Notes: generated from the sequence alone by a model not told the origin. DNA of 64,000 bases from Microvirga ossetica (GCF_002741015.1 NZ_CP016616.1:2575501-2639500); one strand, 5' to 3'; positions 33,113 through 42,356 are shown, numbered from the stretch's first letter. A program made the numbers and translations.

Positions 33113-33766
33113 GTGACGACCTTGAAATGGGACTATGACACAAAGGAACTCATCGCCGATGGCATCGTGCATGCTGTCGGCGTGATGGTCGGAATCGTCT
33201 CCATCATCGCCCTGGTCATCTTAGCGGCTCCCGTCGTCGGGGCGTGGGAATTCACGTCCATTCTGGTCTACGGCACCGGACTTCTGACAGTGCTCACCAT
33301 CTCGGCGCTCTACAACCTTTGGCCGGTCTCGCCCGTCAAATGGTTGCTGCGACGGTTTGACCATTCGGCCATCTACCTCCTGATTGCAGGCACCTACACG
33401 CCTTTCATCACTCAAATGAAGGCCAATGTAGAATCCTCCCTGCTGCTGGTCGGCGTATGGCTGACCTCCATGGTAGGGATTGCGCTGAAGCTGAAATTTC
33501 CAGGCCGTTTCGACCGCCTTTCGATCCTGCTCTACCTTCTCCTGAGCTGGAGCGGCGTCATGGCCTATGAATCCGTGTTCGGCACCCTTCCCGCCTCCAC
33601 CCTCTGGCTTCTCGCCATCGGTGGCATTCTCTACACAATCGGCGTGTTGTTTCATCTCTGGGAGGGCCTGCGCTTTCAGAACGCGATCTGGCACAGCTTC
33701 GTCCTCGTCGCGGCAGCCTGCCATTATACCGCTGTTCTGGACTGCCTGGTGCTTGCACGGGCCTAA
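33113..33766 (+). CDS. Hemolysin III / PAQR-family membrane protein
   Basis: A 217-residue protein with seven predicted helices. Family features are ADGIVHAVGVMVG at the start (first conserved His), FDHSAIYLLIAGTYTPF (conserved Asp and His), and paired His residues in the last third (VLFHLWEGLRF and IWHSFVLVAAACHY). These residues form the zinc site in PAQR receptors. Bacterial members affect membrane properties; hemolysis is a historical label. It starts with GTG at 33113. Confidence 0.9.
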   Translation: MTTLKWDYDTKELIADGIVHAVGVMVGIVSIIALVILAAPVVGAWEFTSILVYGTGLLTVLTISALYNLWPVSPVKWLLRRFDHSAIYLLIAGTYTPFITQMKANVESSLLLVGVWLTSMVGIALKLKFPGRFDRLSILLYLLLSWSGVMAYESVFGTLPASTLWLLAIGGILYTIGVLFHLWEGLRFQNAIWHSFVLVAAACHYTAVLDCLVLARA

Positions 33767-33913
33767 CGAGCCACCTGCCGGCAACCTAGCGCATAGACCG
33801 TGATATCCCGCTCCTTGCGTGTCCCTACTCTGCCGGAGGACGGCACGGGAGGGGATCCAATCGGCCGGCGCTGTGTTTGTCCGATGAACAACCTAAGCTG
33901 GGAGCGTCGTCTC

Positions 33914-36283
33914 ATGGCTGATCCGGCCCTGCCCCCATCCGTCGCGCAGCCCGCGAGCTCCCCCGTCCTGACAGCCGGTGGCATCGTCCTGGCGATCGGG
34001 GGACTCTATTTCGGCCGGGACATCTTCATTCCCTTTGCCCTCGCCATCCTCCTGAGCTTTGCGCTTACCCCGCTGGTAAACTGGCTCCGGCGCCTGAAGC
34101 TGCCTCGGATCGCCGCGGTGCTCGTTGCCGTCACGCTGGCCTTCATCCTCATCGGCGGCATCGGCTTCGTCGTCGGCCGCCAGATCGTCCAGCTCGCCAG
34201 CAACCTTCCGACCTACCAGACCACCATCACCCAGAAGATCCGCTCCCTGCAGCAAACCGCCCCCGGCGGCGGTATTGTTGAAAAGGTCACCACCACCATC
34301 GAGGATCTCGGCAAGGAAATCTCCGGCGAGGATAAGCCGGTGCAGAAACCTGGCCCCACTCTCGGCGGCACTTCGCAAGAGCCCGTCACCGTCAGGTTGG
34401 AGCCTCCCAGGCCCCGTCCGCTTGAGGTGATCCAGACGATCGTCGGCCCTCTGCTCGCGCCGCTGGCCACTGCCGGCCTCGTCATCATCTTCGTGATCTT
34501 CGTGCTTCTCGAGCGGGAGGATCTGCGCGACCGCTTCATCAAGCTTGCGGGAGCAGGCGATCTTCAGAAGAGCACACAGGCCATCAACGATGCGGCCGCC
34601 CGGGTCAGCCGCTACCTCCTGATGCAGCTCTTGGTCAACCTGAGCTACGGCATTCCGATCGGCCTCGCCCTCTACTTCATCGGGGTGCCCAACGCTGTGC
34701 TGTGGGGATTGCTCGCAGCGGTGCTGCGGTTCGTTCCCTATCTCGGTCCCTTCCTGGCAGCCCTGTTTCCCATCGCCTTGGCGATCGCCGTCGATCCCGG
34801 CTGGACTATGCTGTTCTGGGTCGTTGGGCTGTTCCTCATGGCGGAGCTCGTCAGCAACAACGTGATCGAGCCGTGGCTCTACGGCTCCAGCACCGGCCTG
34901 TCGTCGCTCGCCATCATCATGGCGGCGATCTTCTGGACCACCCTTTGGGGGCCGGTCGGGCTGTTTCTGGCAACGCCCCTCACAGTCTGCCTCGTCGTGA
35001 TCGGACGCTACGTGCCGCGGCTCGAATTCCTGGGAATCCTCCTGGGCAGCGATCCGGTGCTCGCGCCGGAGGAGCGTCTCTATCAGCGCCTTCTCGCCGG
35101 CAATCTGGAGGAGGCTGTCGAGTTGGCTGAGGACTATGTCGACGAACATTCCTCGCGCGAGTTCTACGACAATGTCGGCATCCCTGCCCTTCGCCTGGCC
35201 GAAAACGACCGCCAGCGCAGCACCACGGACACCTCTTACAGGCGGCTCGTCGCCGACACGGCCATCTGCGTCGTTCGGGAGGTCGAGGATCACGTTCGGG
35301 AAAAGGCGGGCTTCGGTGACGAACCGAAAGAGCAGGCGGGCGAAGGCCGCGTGCCATCTGCCGGCGAGGCGCGAATCCTCTGCCTGGCCGGGCGTACGGA
35401 ACTTGATCGTGCAGCCGTCGAGATGATGGCGCAGGTGCTCGGCGAACGCGGCATCGGTGCGCGTGTCCTGCCGCCGATCGCTGTCAGCCAAGGAGCGCTG
35501 GGGCAACTCGACCTTCACGGCGTGGATGTCGTCTGCCTGTCTTACCTCCACCCACAGCCCCAGGTGTATGCCCGCTACATTTGCCGCCGACTCCGCCGCC
35601 GGGCACCCCACATAAAGCTCGCCGTCTGCTGCTGGAACCCGGCGCCCGGCATTGGGCAGACCGATGCGCTCGCGAAGCAGATGGCGGCCGACGCGGCGTT
35701 CACCTCCCTCGAGGCCTGTATCGACCGGGTGGATGCATGGGTCTCCCGCGCGCCATCTTCCGCCGAGGCGCCCTCGGTCCATCCCGGCACGGAACAGGAG
35801 CAACTCGAGGCGCTGCACGACCTCGGCTTGGCCTCCGCGAGCGGACGGCGTTTTGACGAGGTGTCCAGGAAAGTGGCCCAGGCATTCGGCGCACCGATTG
35901 CCCTTGTGTCACTGGGCAACGAGGGCGGCCACCCCGGGGATGAGGCTGTGGATCCTCATGTCACCGGGCAGCCAGCCCACGAGTCGTTGGACGCGCACGT
36001 CGTAGCGGCGAACGAGGTGCTCGTGTCCGAGGACGTCACCGAGGATCCGAGGTTTGCCGATGATCCGCTCGTTCTGGAGAAAGGCATCCGTTTCTATGCC
36101 GGAGCTCCGCTGCGGACGCGCTCCGGACTGGTGGTCGGCTCCCTCTCCGTCATCGACACCCAGCCGCGCCAGTTCTCGGAACCCGACCGCCAGCGTCTTC
36201 AGACGATGGCTGACGAGTTGATGGTCGATCTCGCACGTCAATCCTCAGACGGCGAAAACCGCTCCCAGGAGGTCGTTCAATAG
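33914..36283 (+). CDS. AI-2E-family transporter with B12-binding-like and GAF domains
   Basis: A 789-residue protein, more than twice a normal AI-2E transporter (about 350). Residues 1-375 are the membrane domain, with the periplasmic loop before EREDLRDRFIKLAG and the ALYFIGVPNAVLWGLLAAVL to PYLGPFLAALFPIALAIAVD segment. Residues 484-590 (ARILCLAGRTELDRAAVEMM to LKLAVCCW-like) look like a Rossmann-type cobalamin-binding-like domain without the usual DxHxxG. Residues 633-780 are a GAF domain. It suggests a sensor-regulated exporter. ATG 33914 is chosen; the frame is open to 33800. Confidence 0.8.
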   Translation: MADPALPPSVAQPASSPVLTAGGIVLAIGGLYFGRDIFIPFALAILLSFALTPLVNWLRRLKLPRIAAVLVAVTLAFILIGGIGFVVGRQIVQLASNLPTYQTTITQKIRSLQQTAPGGGIVEKVTTTIEDLGKEISGEDKPVQKPGPTLGGTSQEPVTVRLEPPRPRPLEVIQTIVGPLLAPLATAGLVIIFVIFVLLEREDLRDRFIKLAGAGDLQKSTQAINDAAARVSRYLLMQLLVNLSYGIPIGLALYFIGVPNAVLWGLLAAVLRFVPYLGPFLAALFPIALAIAVDPGWTMLFWVVGLFLMAELVSNNVIEPWLYGSSTGLSSLAIIMAAIFWTTLWGPVGLFLATPLTVCLVVIGRYVPRLEFLGILLGSDPVLAPEERLYQRLLAGNLEEAVELAEDYVDEHSSREFYDNVGIPALRLAENDRQRSTTDTSYRRLVADTAICVVREVEDHVREKAGFGDEPKEQAGEGRVPSAGEARILCLAGRTELDRAAVEMMAQVLGERGIGARVLPPIAVSQGALGQLDLHGVDVVCLSYLHPQPQVYARYICRRLRRRAPHIKLAVCCWNPAPGIGQTDALAKQMAADAAFTSLEACIDRVDAWVSRAPSSAEAPSVHPGTEQEQLEALHDLGLASASGRRFDEVSRKVAQAFGAPIALVSLGNEGGHPGDEAVDPHVTGQPAHESLDAHVVAANEVLVSEDVTEDPRFADDPLVLEKGIRFYAGAPLRTRSGLVVGSLSVIDTQPRQFSEPDRQRLQTMADELMVDLARQSSDGENRSQEVVQ

Positions 36284-36338
36284 ATTCAGAGCGGCCATGC
36301 ATGACAGGCCCCTGAGGAGATGATCGGACGAGAGCCAG

Positions 36339-37514
36339 CTACCCCGGGGCCTCGCCGATCCGCTCTTCAGGTAGCGGAACCGCCACTTGGATGTGTAAGC
36401 CTTCCGGCCTGTAGTCGGTCGTCACATCCGCATGGATCTGGGCCGTGAGCACGCGCTCCAGCAGCCGTGATCCAAAGCCCTTCCGCGTCGGGGGCTCAAC
36501 CGGAGGACCATGCCGTTCGACCCACTCCAAATGCAGCTTCCGCTGACCACCTTCCGTCAGTTCGCTCCAGGTGACCTCCACCACGCCGCCGAACTCCGAC
36601 AGGGCGCCGTGCTTTACGGCGTTGGTGGTCATCTCATGAATGGCCATGCCGATTGGAACGGCCATTTCCGGCACGAGCTCCACTTGCGGCCCTCGGATCT
36701 TGACCCGCTTGCCGGTCGCGTCATCGTAGGGCTCCAGCTCCAGGCAAACGAGATCATGCAGCGGCACCGTCTGCCACCGTTCCTCGGTAAGCAGCGAGTG
36801 GGTTTTCGCCAGAGAGATCACCCGTCCAGTGAAGGCGTTCTGGAACTCTTCCATGGTTGACGAGGCCCGCGCCGTCGACCCCATGATGGATTGCACGGTC
36901 GCGAGGGTGTTCTTGACCCGGTGATGCAGCTCCCGAATGAGAAGCTGCTGCTGCAACTGGGCCTTTTTGTAATCGGCCACGATCCGCCGCAGCTCGAGCT
37001 GAGCCATCACCTGCCTTGCCAGCGCGCGGAGAGTGAACGCCTGTTCCTCGGTCAGCTCACGCGCCTTGTAGTCGAGCACGCACACGGTGCCGAGCGGCAG
37101 CCCGTCAGGTGTCTCCAGCAAGGCTCCGGCGTAGAAGCGGAGGTTCGGCTCTCCAGTGACCAGAGGGTTACTGGCAAAGCGCGGGTCCTTGGTGGTGTCA
37201 GGAACGACAAAGAGGCCGGGCTGGAGGATGGCATGCGCACAGATCGAGACATCCAGCGGCGTCTCTCGCACCCCAAGCCCGATCTCGGCCTTGAACCACT
37301 GGCGGTCGTCGTCGATCAGGTTGATGACAGAGATCGGAGCATTGCAGACATAGGCCGCGATTCGCACTACATCGTCGAAGTCCTGCTCCAAGGGCGTGTC
37401 GAGAATGCCGTAGCTGCGCAGCGCCGCGAGGCGCTTCGCCTCGTCCCATGGGAGAGCGTCCGGTCTGGCTGACTGATGTTCCATTGCAAGGGATGTATAG
37501 CGCTTGGCAGACAT
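36339..37514 (-). CDS. GAF-domain HWE-family sensor histidine kinase
   Basis: A 391-residue soluble kinase. The GAF domain (about 20-165) contains YGILDTPLEQDFDDVVRIAA and DRQWFKAEIGLGVRETP. The phosphoacceptor region has ELHHRVKNTLATVQSIM, and the ATPase has MAIHEMTTNAVKHGALS and LEWVERHGPPV, the H-x-x-x-N and W-x-E features of HWE kinases. These often feed the PhyR general stress pathway. Starts at 37514 or 37484 are both possible. The GAF domain resembles that of the neighbouring transporter. Confidence 0.88.
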   Translation of the reverse strand: MSAKRYTSLAMEHQSARPDALPWDEAKRLAALRSYGILDTPLEQDFDDVVRIAAYVCNAPISVINLIDDDRQWFKAEIGLGVRETPLDVSICAHAILQPGLFVVPDTTKDPRFASNPLVTGEPNLRFYAGALLETPDGLPLGTVCVLDYKARELTEEQAFTLRALARQVMAQLELRRIVADYKKAQLQQQLLIRELHHRVKNTLATVQSIMGSTARASSTMEEFQNAFTGRVISLAKTHSLLTEERWQTVPLHDLVCLELEPYDDATGKRVKIRGPQVELVPEMAVPIGMAIHEMTTNAVKHGALSEFGGVVEVTWSELTEGGQRKLHLEWVERHGPPVEPPTRKGFGSRLLERVLTAQIHADVTTDYRPEGLHIQVAVPLPEERIGEAPG

Positions 37515-37748
37515 TGCAAAACTCGCGGGGCTCACAGAGCACCGTCTTCGAACTAAAGCTCTGACCGCAGCCACCGCTCGTATGACGAGGCCGCACTCTG
37601 GCGATTGCGCAGACCCGCGCCCCGATTGCCTGTTCGCCAACCTAAGCACATCGGAGGCAGCACGGACGATGCCGCACCATTTCCGGTCGCTATCTCCATT
37701 AAGGTTCCGATGCGGTGCGCCGCTTCGGAGCGGTAGGTCCAGCTCAAT

Positions 37749-38153
37749 TCATTCGATGATCGGTTCCCCTGAGCCATCGAGACGCTCGACGGCCGCGCGC
37801 TCCTTGCGCAGCGTTATGGGCACCTCGACGTTCTCGACCGATGCGGTGCGGCGGATTCGGACCTCCTCCACCAGCACGAGTTGCTTCTCGACGACGAGGC
37901 GCTCCTCGAACACGGGAACGATCGTGACGTCACCGTCCGTGCGGATCTGCGGAATGGTATCGACGACGCGGTTGACGGGAATGCGTTCGACCTCGACCGT
38001 TTCCAGCGACAGCATCTCCTTGAGGATGCGCTCCTCGGTGTCGACGGTGGTCTTCACGATGACCCTGCCGCTCGCCACCTGCCGCTTGGCGATCCTGGCT
38101 TCCTCCTCGACGATCGGGATCACGAGCGTGTCGGACTTGTCGGTCTCACTCAT
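37749..38153 (-). CDS. DUF2382 (YsnF/AvaK-like) stress protein
   Basis: A 134-residue protein with repeated basic beta-strand motifs typical of DUF2382: IPIVEEEARIAKRQVASGRV, then RVVDTIPQIRTDGDVTIVPV and EERLVVEKQLVLVEEVRI. GGGAG 8 bases before ATG 38153 decides the start over ATG 38183. The family is linked to envelope and oxidative stress but has no known activity. A larger relative lies at 39240. Confidence 0.88.
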   Translation of the reverse strand: MSETDKSDTLVIPIVEEEARIAKRQVASGRVIVKTTVDTEERILKEMLSLETVEVERIPVNRVVDTIPQIRTDGDVTIVPVFEERLVVEKQLVLVEEVRIRRTASVENVEVPITLRKERAAVERLDGSGEPIIE

Positions 38154-38212
38154 CTCGATACTCCCGGAGGTGGGCTCGCGCATGGTTTAATACCTTTTAC
38201 TCGCTCAAGAAG

Positions 38213-38253
38213 AGCAGGCGCTTGCGTCGCTGCGAAGCGAGGAAGCGCCTGCT
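38213..38253 (-). terminator. Strong hairpin between the YciE-like and DUF2382 genes
   Basis: AGCAGGCGCTT (38213-38223) and AAGCGCCTGCT (38243-38253) form an 11-base perfect stem with a 19-base loop. Read on the minus strand it follows the YciE-like gene and is followed by TCTTCTTG, a weak T-run. It is likely a terminator or attenuator that sets the level of the DUF2382 gene downstream. Confidence 0.6.
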
Positions 38254-38268
38254 TTCAATAACGTTGGA

Positions 38269-38769
38269 TCAAGCGGATGGGGAGGCGGCGATTGCCGTCT
38301 TGTTGATCTCGGTCTCCGCGAGCCGCGTCAGCTTCTCGTCGGCCGCCTTCTCCTCCTCCAGGGTCTGTCCAAGCAGCGCCGCCACCTCGCTCTCTCCGCA
38401 ATCCTGCGCGATGGTCTTCAATGAGCCGTAGCTGGCGATCTCGTAATGCTCGACCTTCTGCGCTGCCATGACGAGCGCCACGTCGAGCAGCTCGCTCGGA
38501 AGCCCCTCCTCCATCACCTCTTCCGCCTCTGCGATCAGGCCTTGCGTGGCTTCGCAGGTGTTGCCATCGGGATCGGCTCCCAGGTGCTCGAAAGCCTGCT
38601 TGAGGCGCTCGACCTGATTCGCTGTCTCCTGGCGATGGGTTTGGAACGCCTGCTTGAGGTTCGGGGACGTGGCGGCATCGGCCATGGCGCCGAGACCTTC
38701 CAGAATCTGGGTCTCGGAGCTGTAGGTGTCTCTCATCTCTTCGATGAGCAGGTCCTTGATCGTTTGCAT
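38269..38769 (-). CDS. YciE/YciF-type ferritin-like protein (DUF892)
   Basis: A 166-residue four-helix protein. Metal-ligand-like residues lie in LLIEEMRDTYSSETQILEGL, FQTHRQETANQVERLKQAFE and AAQKVEHYEIASYGSLKTIA, with E-x-x-x near the end (LEEEKAADEKL). DUF892 proteins bind di-iron and are induced by stress. It is flanked by DUF937 and DUF2382 genes on the same strand, a common grouping in Rhizobiales stress loci. Confidence 0.92.
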   Translation of the reverse strand: MQTIKDLLIEEMRDTYSSETQILEGLGAMADAATSPNLKQAFQTHRQETANQVERLKQAFEHLGADPDGNTCEATQGLIAEAEEVMEEGLPSELLDVALVMAAQKVEHYEIASYGSLKTIAQDCGESEVAALLGQTLEEEKAADEKLTRLAETEINKTAIAASPSA

Positions 38770-38776
38770 GATGTCC

Positions 38777-39181
38777 TCATGGTTCTGGTGGTTGATGCGT
38801 CTTGTGTGCGTCCGGCACCTGACCCAACGGCGTCAGCTTATCGACGATACCGGGCAGGTGCTGGGAGAGTTCCGTGAGCAGTTCCTGGCTTGGAAGGCCG
38901 GACTGGCGCGCAAGGGCATGGATCGTTGCCGGACCGAGGGCCTCCTCGAGATGGTTCGGCGTGACCGGCTCGTTTTCACCCAGGCCGACCCAGGATTGAG
39001 CGATCGCGCCGTGGCCGCAGTGGATAAAGCGATCGAGGAGCTGGCGGAGTCCTTCGCCATGCTCCTTGCCGCCTCGTGATGTCAGGAGAGCACTGACAGC
39101 GACCGCGATCGGCGAGGAGGGATCGATGCTGCTCGCCGATGGTCCGTAAATGCCGCGGGCGGCCTCATCGAGGAACTGCAC
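38777..39181 (-). CDS. YidB-like protein (DUF937)
   Basis: A 134-residue protein. The C-terminal half is characteristic: FIHCGHGAIAQSWVGLGENE, then VTPNHLEEALGPATIHALAR and ELSQHLPGIVDKLTPLGQVP. YidB family members are about 130 residues with no known function. The start is GTG 39181 with GGAG 8 bases upstream. It lies 8 bases before the YciE-like gene, so the two are probably co-transcribed. Confidence 0.88.
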   Translation of the reverse strand: MQFLDEAARGIYGPSASSIDPSSPIAVAVSALLTSRGGKEHGEGLRQLLDRFIHCGHGAIAQSWVGLGENEPVTPNHLEEALGPATIHALARQSGLPSQELLTELSQHLPGIVDKLTPLGQVPDAHKTHQPPEP

Positions 39182-39239
39182 CGTTGTTCTCCGTATCGGG
39201 TGAATGGGGGCGGACCCGATCGGGGCCGCCCCGCAAGGC

Positions 39240-40109
39240 TCAGACCGAGCGATTCAACGTGGCCTTGTCCGTCGCGACCCGATCGTCCTCGACATCGACC
39301 TTGGTCGAGCGGACCTTGTCCGACACGGTCTCGGTGCGCTGTTCGACGCCCTTCTTGACCACCACCTCGCCGGTGACGCGAGCTTCCTTCGAGACCACGG
39401 CCTCTTCCGAAGTTGCTCGAGCTTCGATTGTGCGCTCGCGGAACGCATCGTCCCCGACCGCCGTGGCGCGATCAACAGGGCGACGCTCGACGTGGACGCT
39501 CTCGGTGCGCAGGCTGACCTGCTCGCTCACCGGTGTCTCGACCACGTAGCTGCGCACCTTGACACGGCCCCGGCTGACATCCCGCTTGCCGACGCGGAGC
39601 TGCTCCTCGACCACCGGGATGACCTCCTCGCCAGCATCCGCCGCGCGGCTTGTGGTGGGTACGTTCGCCTCCCTGGTTGTCGCAACATTCATGGCAGTGG
39701 TTCCTGGCGTATAGCCCTGCCAGCCTTCGGCGCGCCATGCGCTCTCGCGCTCCTCCAGGTCGACGGTGCCGTATTCCTCGAGAATGTCCTCGGCGCGCTC
39801 GGCCTGGGCCGGATCAACCATGACGGTCACCATGGAGCTGCCGCGGTGCATGGCTTCGGCATAGGTGGAGCGATCCTCGTCGGGCAGGAAGAAGTCAGCG
39901 AGGGAGGCAAGAAAGCCCTTCTCATCGCGGTCGGTGTCGTAGGATGAGCCCGTCGCCGGAGATGAGGCGCTGTCGTCCTCCGGCATCAGCGTGATGCTGG
40001 TGCGCGAAATGCCGGCGCTGACGAGTTCGTCGATGGCTCTCATGGCATCGCTGCGATTGTCGAAGAGGGCCGTCATCGTCTGCCGGGCTGTCATGGTCTG
40101 TTGGGTCAT
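39240..40109 (-). CDS. YflT-like / DUF2382 stress protein
   Basis: A 289-residue protein. The N-terminal part is like the general stress protein 17M/YflT fold (TMTALFDNRSDAMRAIDELV, GISRTSITLMPEDD). The C-terminal half is DUF2382: EEVIPVVEEQLRVGKRDVSR, then VSEQVSLRTESVHVERRPVD and repeated V-x-K-E/K motifs. This combination is common in desiccation-tolerant alphaproteobacteria. ATG 40109 with GGAG upstream is chosen; the frame is open to 40151. Confidence 0.88.
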   Translation of the reverse strand: MTQQTMTARQTMTALFDNRSDAMRAIDELVSAGISRTSITLMPEDDSASSPATGSSYDTDRDEKGFLASLADFFLPDEDRSTYAEAMHRGSSMVTVMVDPAQAERAEDILEEYGTVDLEERESAWRAEGWQGYTPGTTAMNVATTREANVPTTSRAADAGEEVIPVVEEQLRVGKRDVSRGRVKVRSYVVETPVSEQVSLRTESVHVERRPVDRATAVGDDAFRERTIEARATSEEAVVSKEARVTGEVVVKKGVEQRTETVSDKVRSTKVDVEDDRVATDKATLNRSV

Positions 40110-40138
40110 CGTGGTATCTCCGTGATCTGTGTGGACCC

Positions 40139-40166
40139 GATCAGTCGACACCGGTGTCGACTGATC
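40139..40166. other. 28-base perfect palindrome between two minus-strand genes
   Basis: The half-site GATCAGTCGACACC is repeated exactly in inverted form. It lies 18 bases after the PhnA-like gene and 30 bases before the DUF2382 gene on the minus strand. There is no T-run. It could be an mRNA-stabilising hairpin or a protein-binding site for the downstream gene. Confidence 0.6.
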
Positions 40167-40184
40167 GAAATGATGGCTGTCGGC

Positions 40185-41147
40185 TCATGCCGTCTTGGTG
40201 GAGGAGCCGGTGCTCCGCGTGGTCAGGAACCGCGCCGTGATAGTCGGATCGACCGCACCGAGGCGTCCGCCGAACCAGGCTGCCAGGGCGCCGAGAAGAA
40301 GGGCGAGGCTGGCGAGAAGGGCTCCGCGAGAGACGGCCTTGGCGGCCGTGTCGGCAGCCTGCGTCGCCTGCTGCTTGGCCCGGTCCGCCGTCTCGCGATA
40401 CTGCTTTTCGTAACCTGCAACGCGGGTGCGTGCCTCCTCGATCGGAATGTTCTGCGAACGGGCGAGTGCCTGGGCGGCCTGCTCGCGGGCATCGTTGGCT
40501 TGGGCCTGGTTGCCGGTCACCAATGCACGCATGCTGGCGATGGCCGTATCCCGCAAGGCGGCCGGATCGTTGCCGGTCGAGCCGCGCAGCGACTGCTCGA
40601 TCGAGGCGAACGGGTCGGTGCTATTAGCCAGCGCCGGTGCGGCCGTCTGGGCCACTGATGTCGCCGTGCGACCAAGACCGCCCAGGGCACCGCTGACCGT
40701 GTTGAACGCGCCGCCGACGAGACCGCCGACTGCCGTGCTCAGCAGATAGAAGATCACCAGCGTGGTCATCGCCCAGGTGGTCAGGCCATGCCAGCCACCG
40801 GTCGATGCCTTTGGCTGACCCGACAGGCGGCTCGCGACGTAGCCGCCGATGAAGGCAGCAACGATGCCTGACAGCGCCCACCAGATCCCGGCTCCGATCG
40901 AGAAGCTGCTGACGGCTGGGTTGTCGCCGGTCATGGGATCGAGCGTCGAAGCGCCGATGCCGATCCCGATCATGTTGAGGACGAGCTGTGCGACGAGGCC
41001 TGTGACCACGCCGGCCAGAACGGCGCCCCACGAGACCTTGTTGATCAGGATCGTGCGGGCATCCTCGGTGGGTGTGACCCCACTGATGTGAGGGGCGTCG
41101 GTGTTGCCCCGCGAGCGTGGAGTGTCAGGGTATGCGGTAGACGTCAT
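40185..41147 (-). CDS. PhnA-like membrane protein
   Basis: A 320-residue protein. Helices occur at about 40-65 (VSWGAVLAGVVTGLVAQLVL, NMIGIGIGAST), 85-105 (WWALSGIVAAFIGGYVASRL) and 120-150, then an Ala/Gln-rich coiled-coil-like middle (NQAQANDAREQAAQALARSQ, YRETADRAKQQATQAADTAA) and a final helix pair (LLASLALLLGALAAWFGGRL). Rhizobial relatives are annotated PhnA-like without biochemical support. AGGAG precedes ATG 41147. It heads the stress gene group on this strand. Confidence 0.75.
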   Translation of the reverse strand: MTSTAYPDTPRSRGNTDAPHISGVTPTEDARTILINKVSWGAVLAGVVTGLVAQLVLNMIGIGIGASTLDPMTGDNPAVSSFSIGAGIWWALSGIVAAFIGGYVASRLSGQPKASTGGWHGLTTWAMTTLVIFYLLSTAVGGLVGGAFNTVSGALGGLGRTATSVAQTAAPALANSTDPFASIEQSLRGSTGNDPAALRDTAIASMRALVTGNQAQANDAREQAAQALARSQNIPIEEARTRVAGYEKQYRETADRAKQQATQAADTAAKAVSRGALLASLALLLGALAAWFGGRLGAVDPTITARFLTTRSTGSSTKTA

Positions 41148-41354
41148 CGTGATCTCCTGTGGGGACGGGGGATGGCCGACCTTGAGAGCACAAGGACATC
41201 GACGATCACCGTAGTTGGGGGCAGGAAGGGCCGCATTGCAGGCGCAATGGCTGGACGCGGCCTGTATATTGAACCCAACGCCGCTCCCGGTCGGGCGATC
41301 CGGTGCAAATCCGGTGACCCGCTATGCGAAGATGCATGACCGCTCTGGGCAGTC

Positions 41355-42251
41355 TCAGTCCCGCGGACTCAACACGGGCGCGAGGCCCTTCACCGCTTCG
41401 GCAATGGCCGACAAGGCTACCCTGACCCTTGGCGTGCTGCGGCTGTCCTTGTGCACGGCGAGCCAGATCTCGGTCACCGGCGGCGGAAGCGGCGTCTCGA
41501 GGCGGCGCAAGCCGGGGTCCGGGTCGGCTCGGAATCGGGCCAGACAGGCAAGGCCCCCGCCGCTCCGCGCGGCGGACAGAAGCGCCTCGTGGCTGCTCGT
41601 CTGCATGCCGAGATTGGCCCGTGTCGCAAGGTCCGACAGCCACTGCGCCTGAGGATCGATCTCCACATCATCGAGCAGGGTCATCAGGCGATGGCCCGGG
41701 CAGCCTGCCTCAAAGTCCGGCTCGCCATGCTTCTCCAGGTAGACCGGAGACGCATAGAGGCCAAAGGCGATCTGTCCGATCCGCCGGACGACCAGATCAT
41801 GTTGCTCGGAGCGGACGAGGCGGACCGCGATGTCGGCCTCCCGCATCGAGAGGCTGATAACATGCGGGTTCGGCATCAGCTCCACGAGGATGCCTGGATG
41901 CTGCCCTTGCAGGGCTGCGAAGCAGGGGGCGAGGACGTGAGCCGCGATGGTCTCGGTGCAGGTCACGCGCAAGACCCCTTCGAGCCTCCTGTCGCGGCCA
42001 CCGGCGGATCTCTCCACTCCGAGGACTTCGACTTCGACCCGTTCAGCCTGATTCAGCACGTCCTGACCTGCCAAGGTCAGGGTGTATCCCTCAGGGGTCC
42101 GATGCAGCAGCCGGACGCCCAGACTGGCCTCGAGCGACGACAGTCGCCGGCCGACGGTTGATTGGGCGACCCGGAGATCACGTGCCGCCGCAGTCAGGCT
42201 CCCATGCCGGGCGATTGCCAGGAAAAAACGGAGGTCGTCCCAGTCCAGCAC
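41355..42251 (-). CDS. LysR-family transcriptional regulator
   Basis: A 298-residue regulator. The N-terminal winged helix-turn-helix is WDDLRFFLAIARHGSLTAAA, then RDLRVAQSTVGRRLSSLEAS. The effector domain follows from about residue 90. It diverges from the OsmC-like gene with about 105 bases between them, so it probably controls that gene. Since the OsmC-like gene is broken, it may act elsewhere too. Confidence 0.92.
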   Translation of the reverse strand: MLDWDDLRFFLAIARHGSLTAAARDLRVAQSTVGRRLSSLEASLGVRLLHRTPEGYTLTLAGQDVLNQAERVEVEVLGVERSAGGRDRRLEGVLRVTCTETIAAHVLAPCFAALQGQHPGILVELMPNPHVISLSMREADIAVRLVRSEQHDLVVRRIGQIAFGLYASPVYLEKHGEPDFEAGCPGHRLMTLLDDVEIDPQAQWLSDLATRANLGMQTSSHEALLSAARSGGGLACLARFRADPDPGLRRLETPLPPPVTEIWLAVHKDSRSTPRVRVALSAIAEAVKGLAPVLSPRD

Positions 42252-42356
42252 CTAAGGCTCCATGCATTTCCGCTGACCCGGTAACCGATCTTGCTTGGCT
42301 CGGAACGCGAGCGGAGGGGTTAGCCTCGACATCTACCGATCCAAGGAGGCTGCCCA

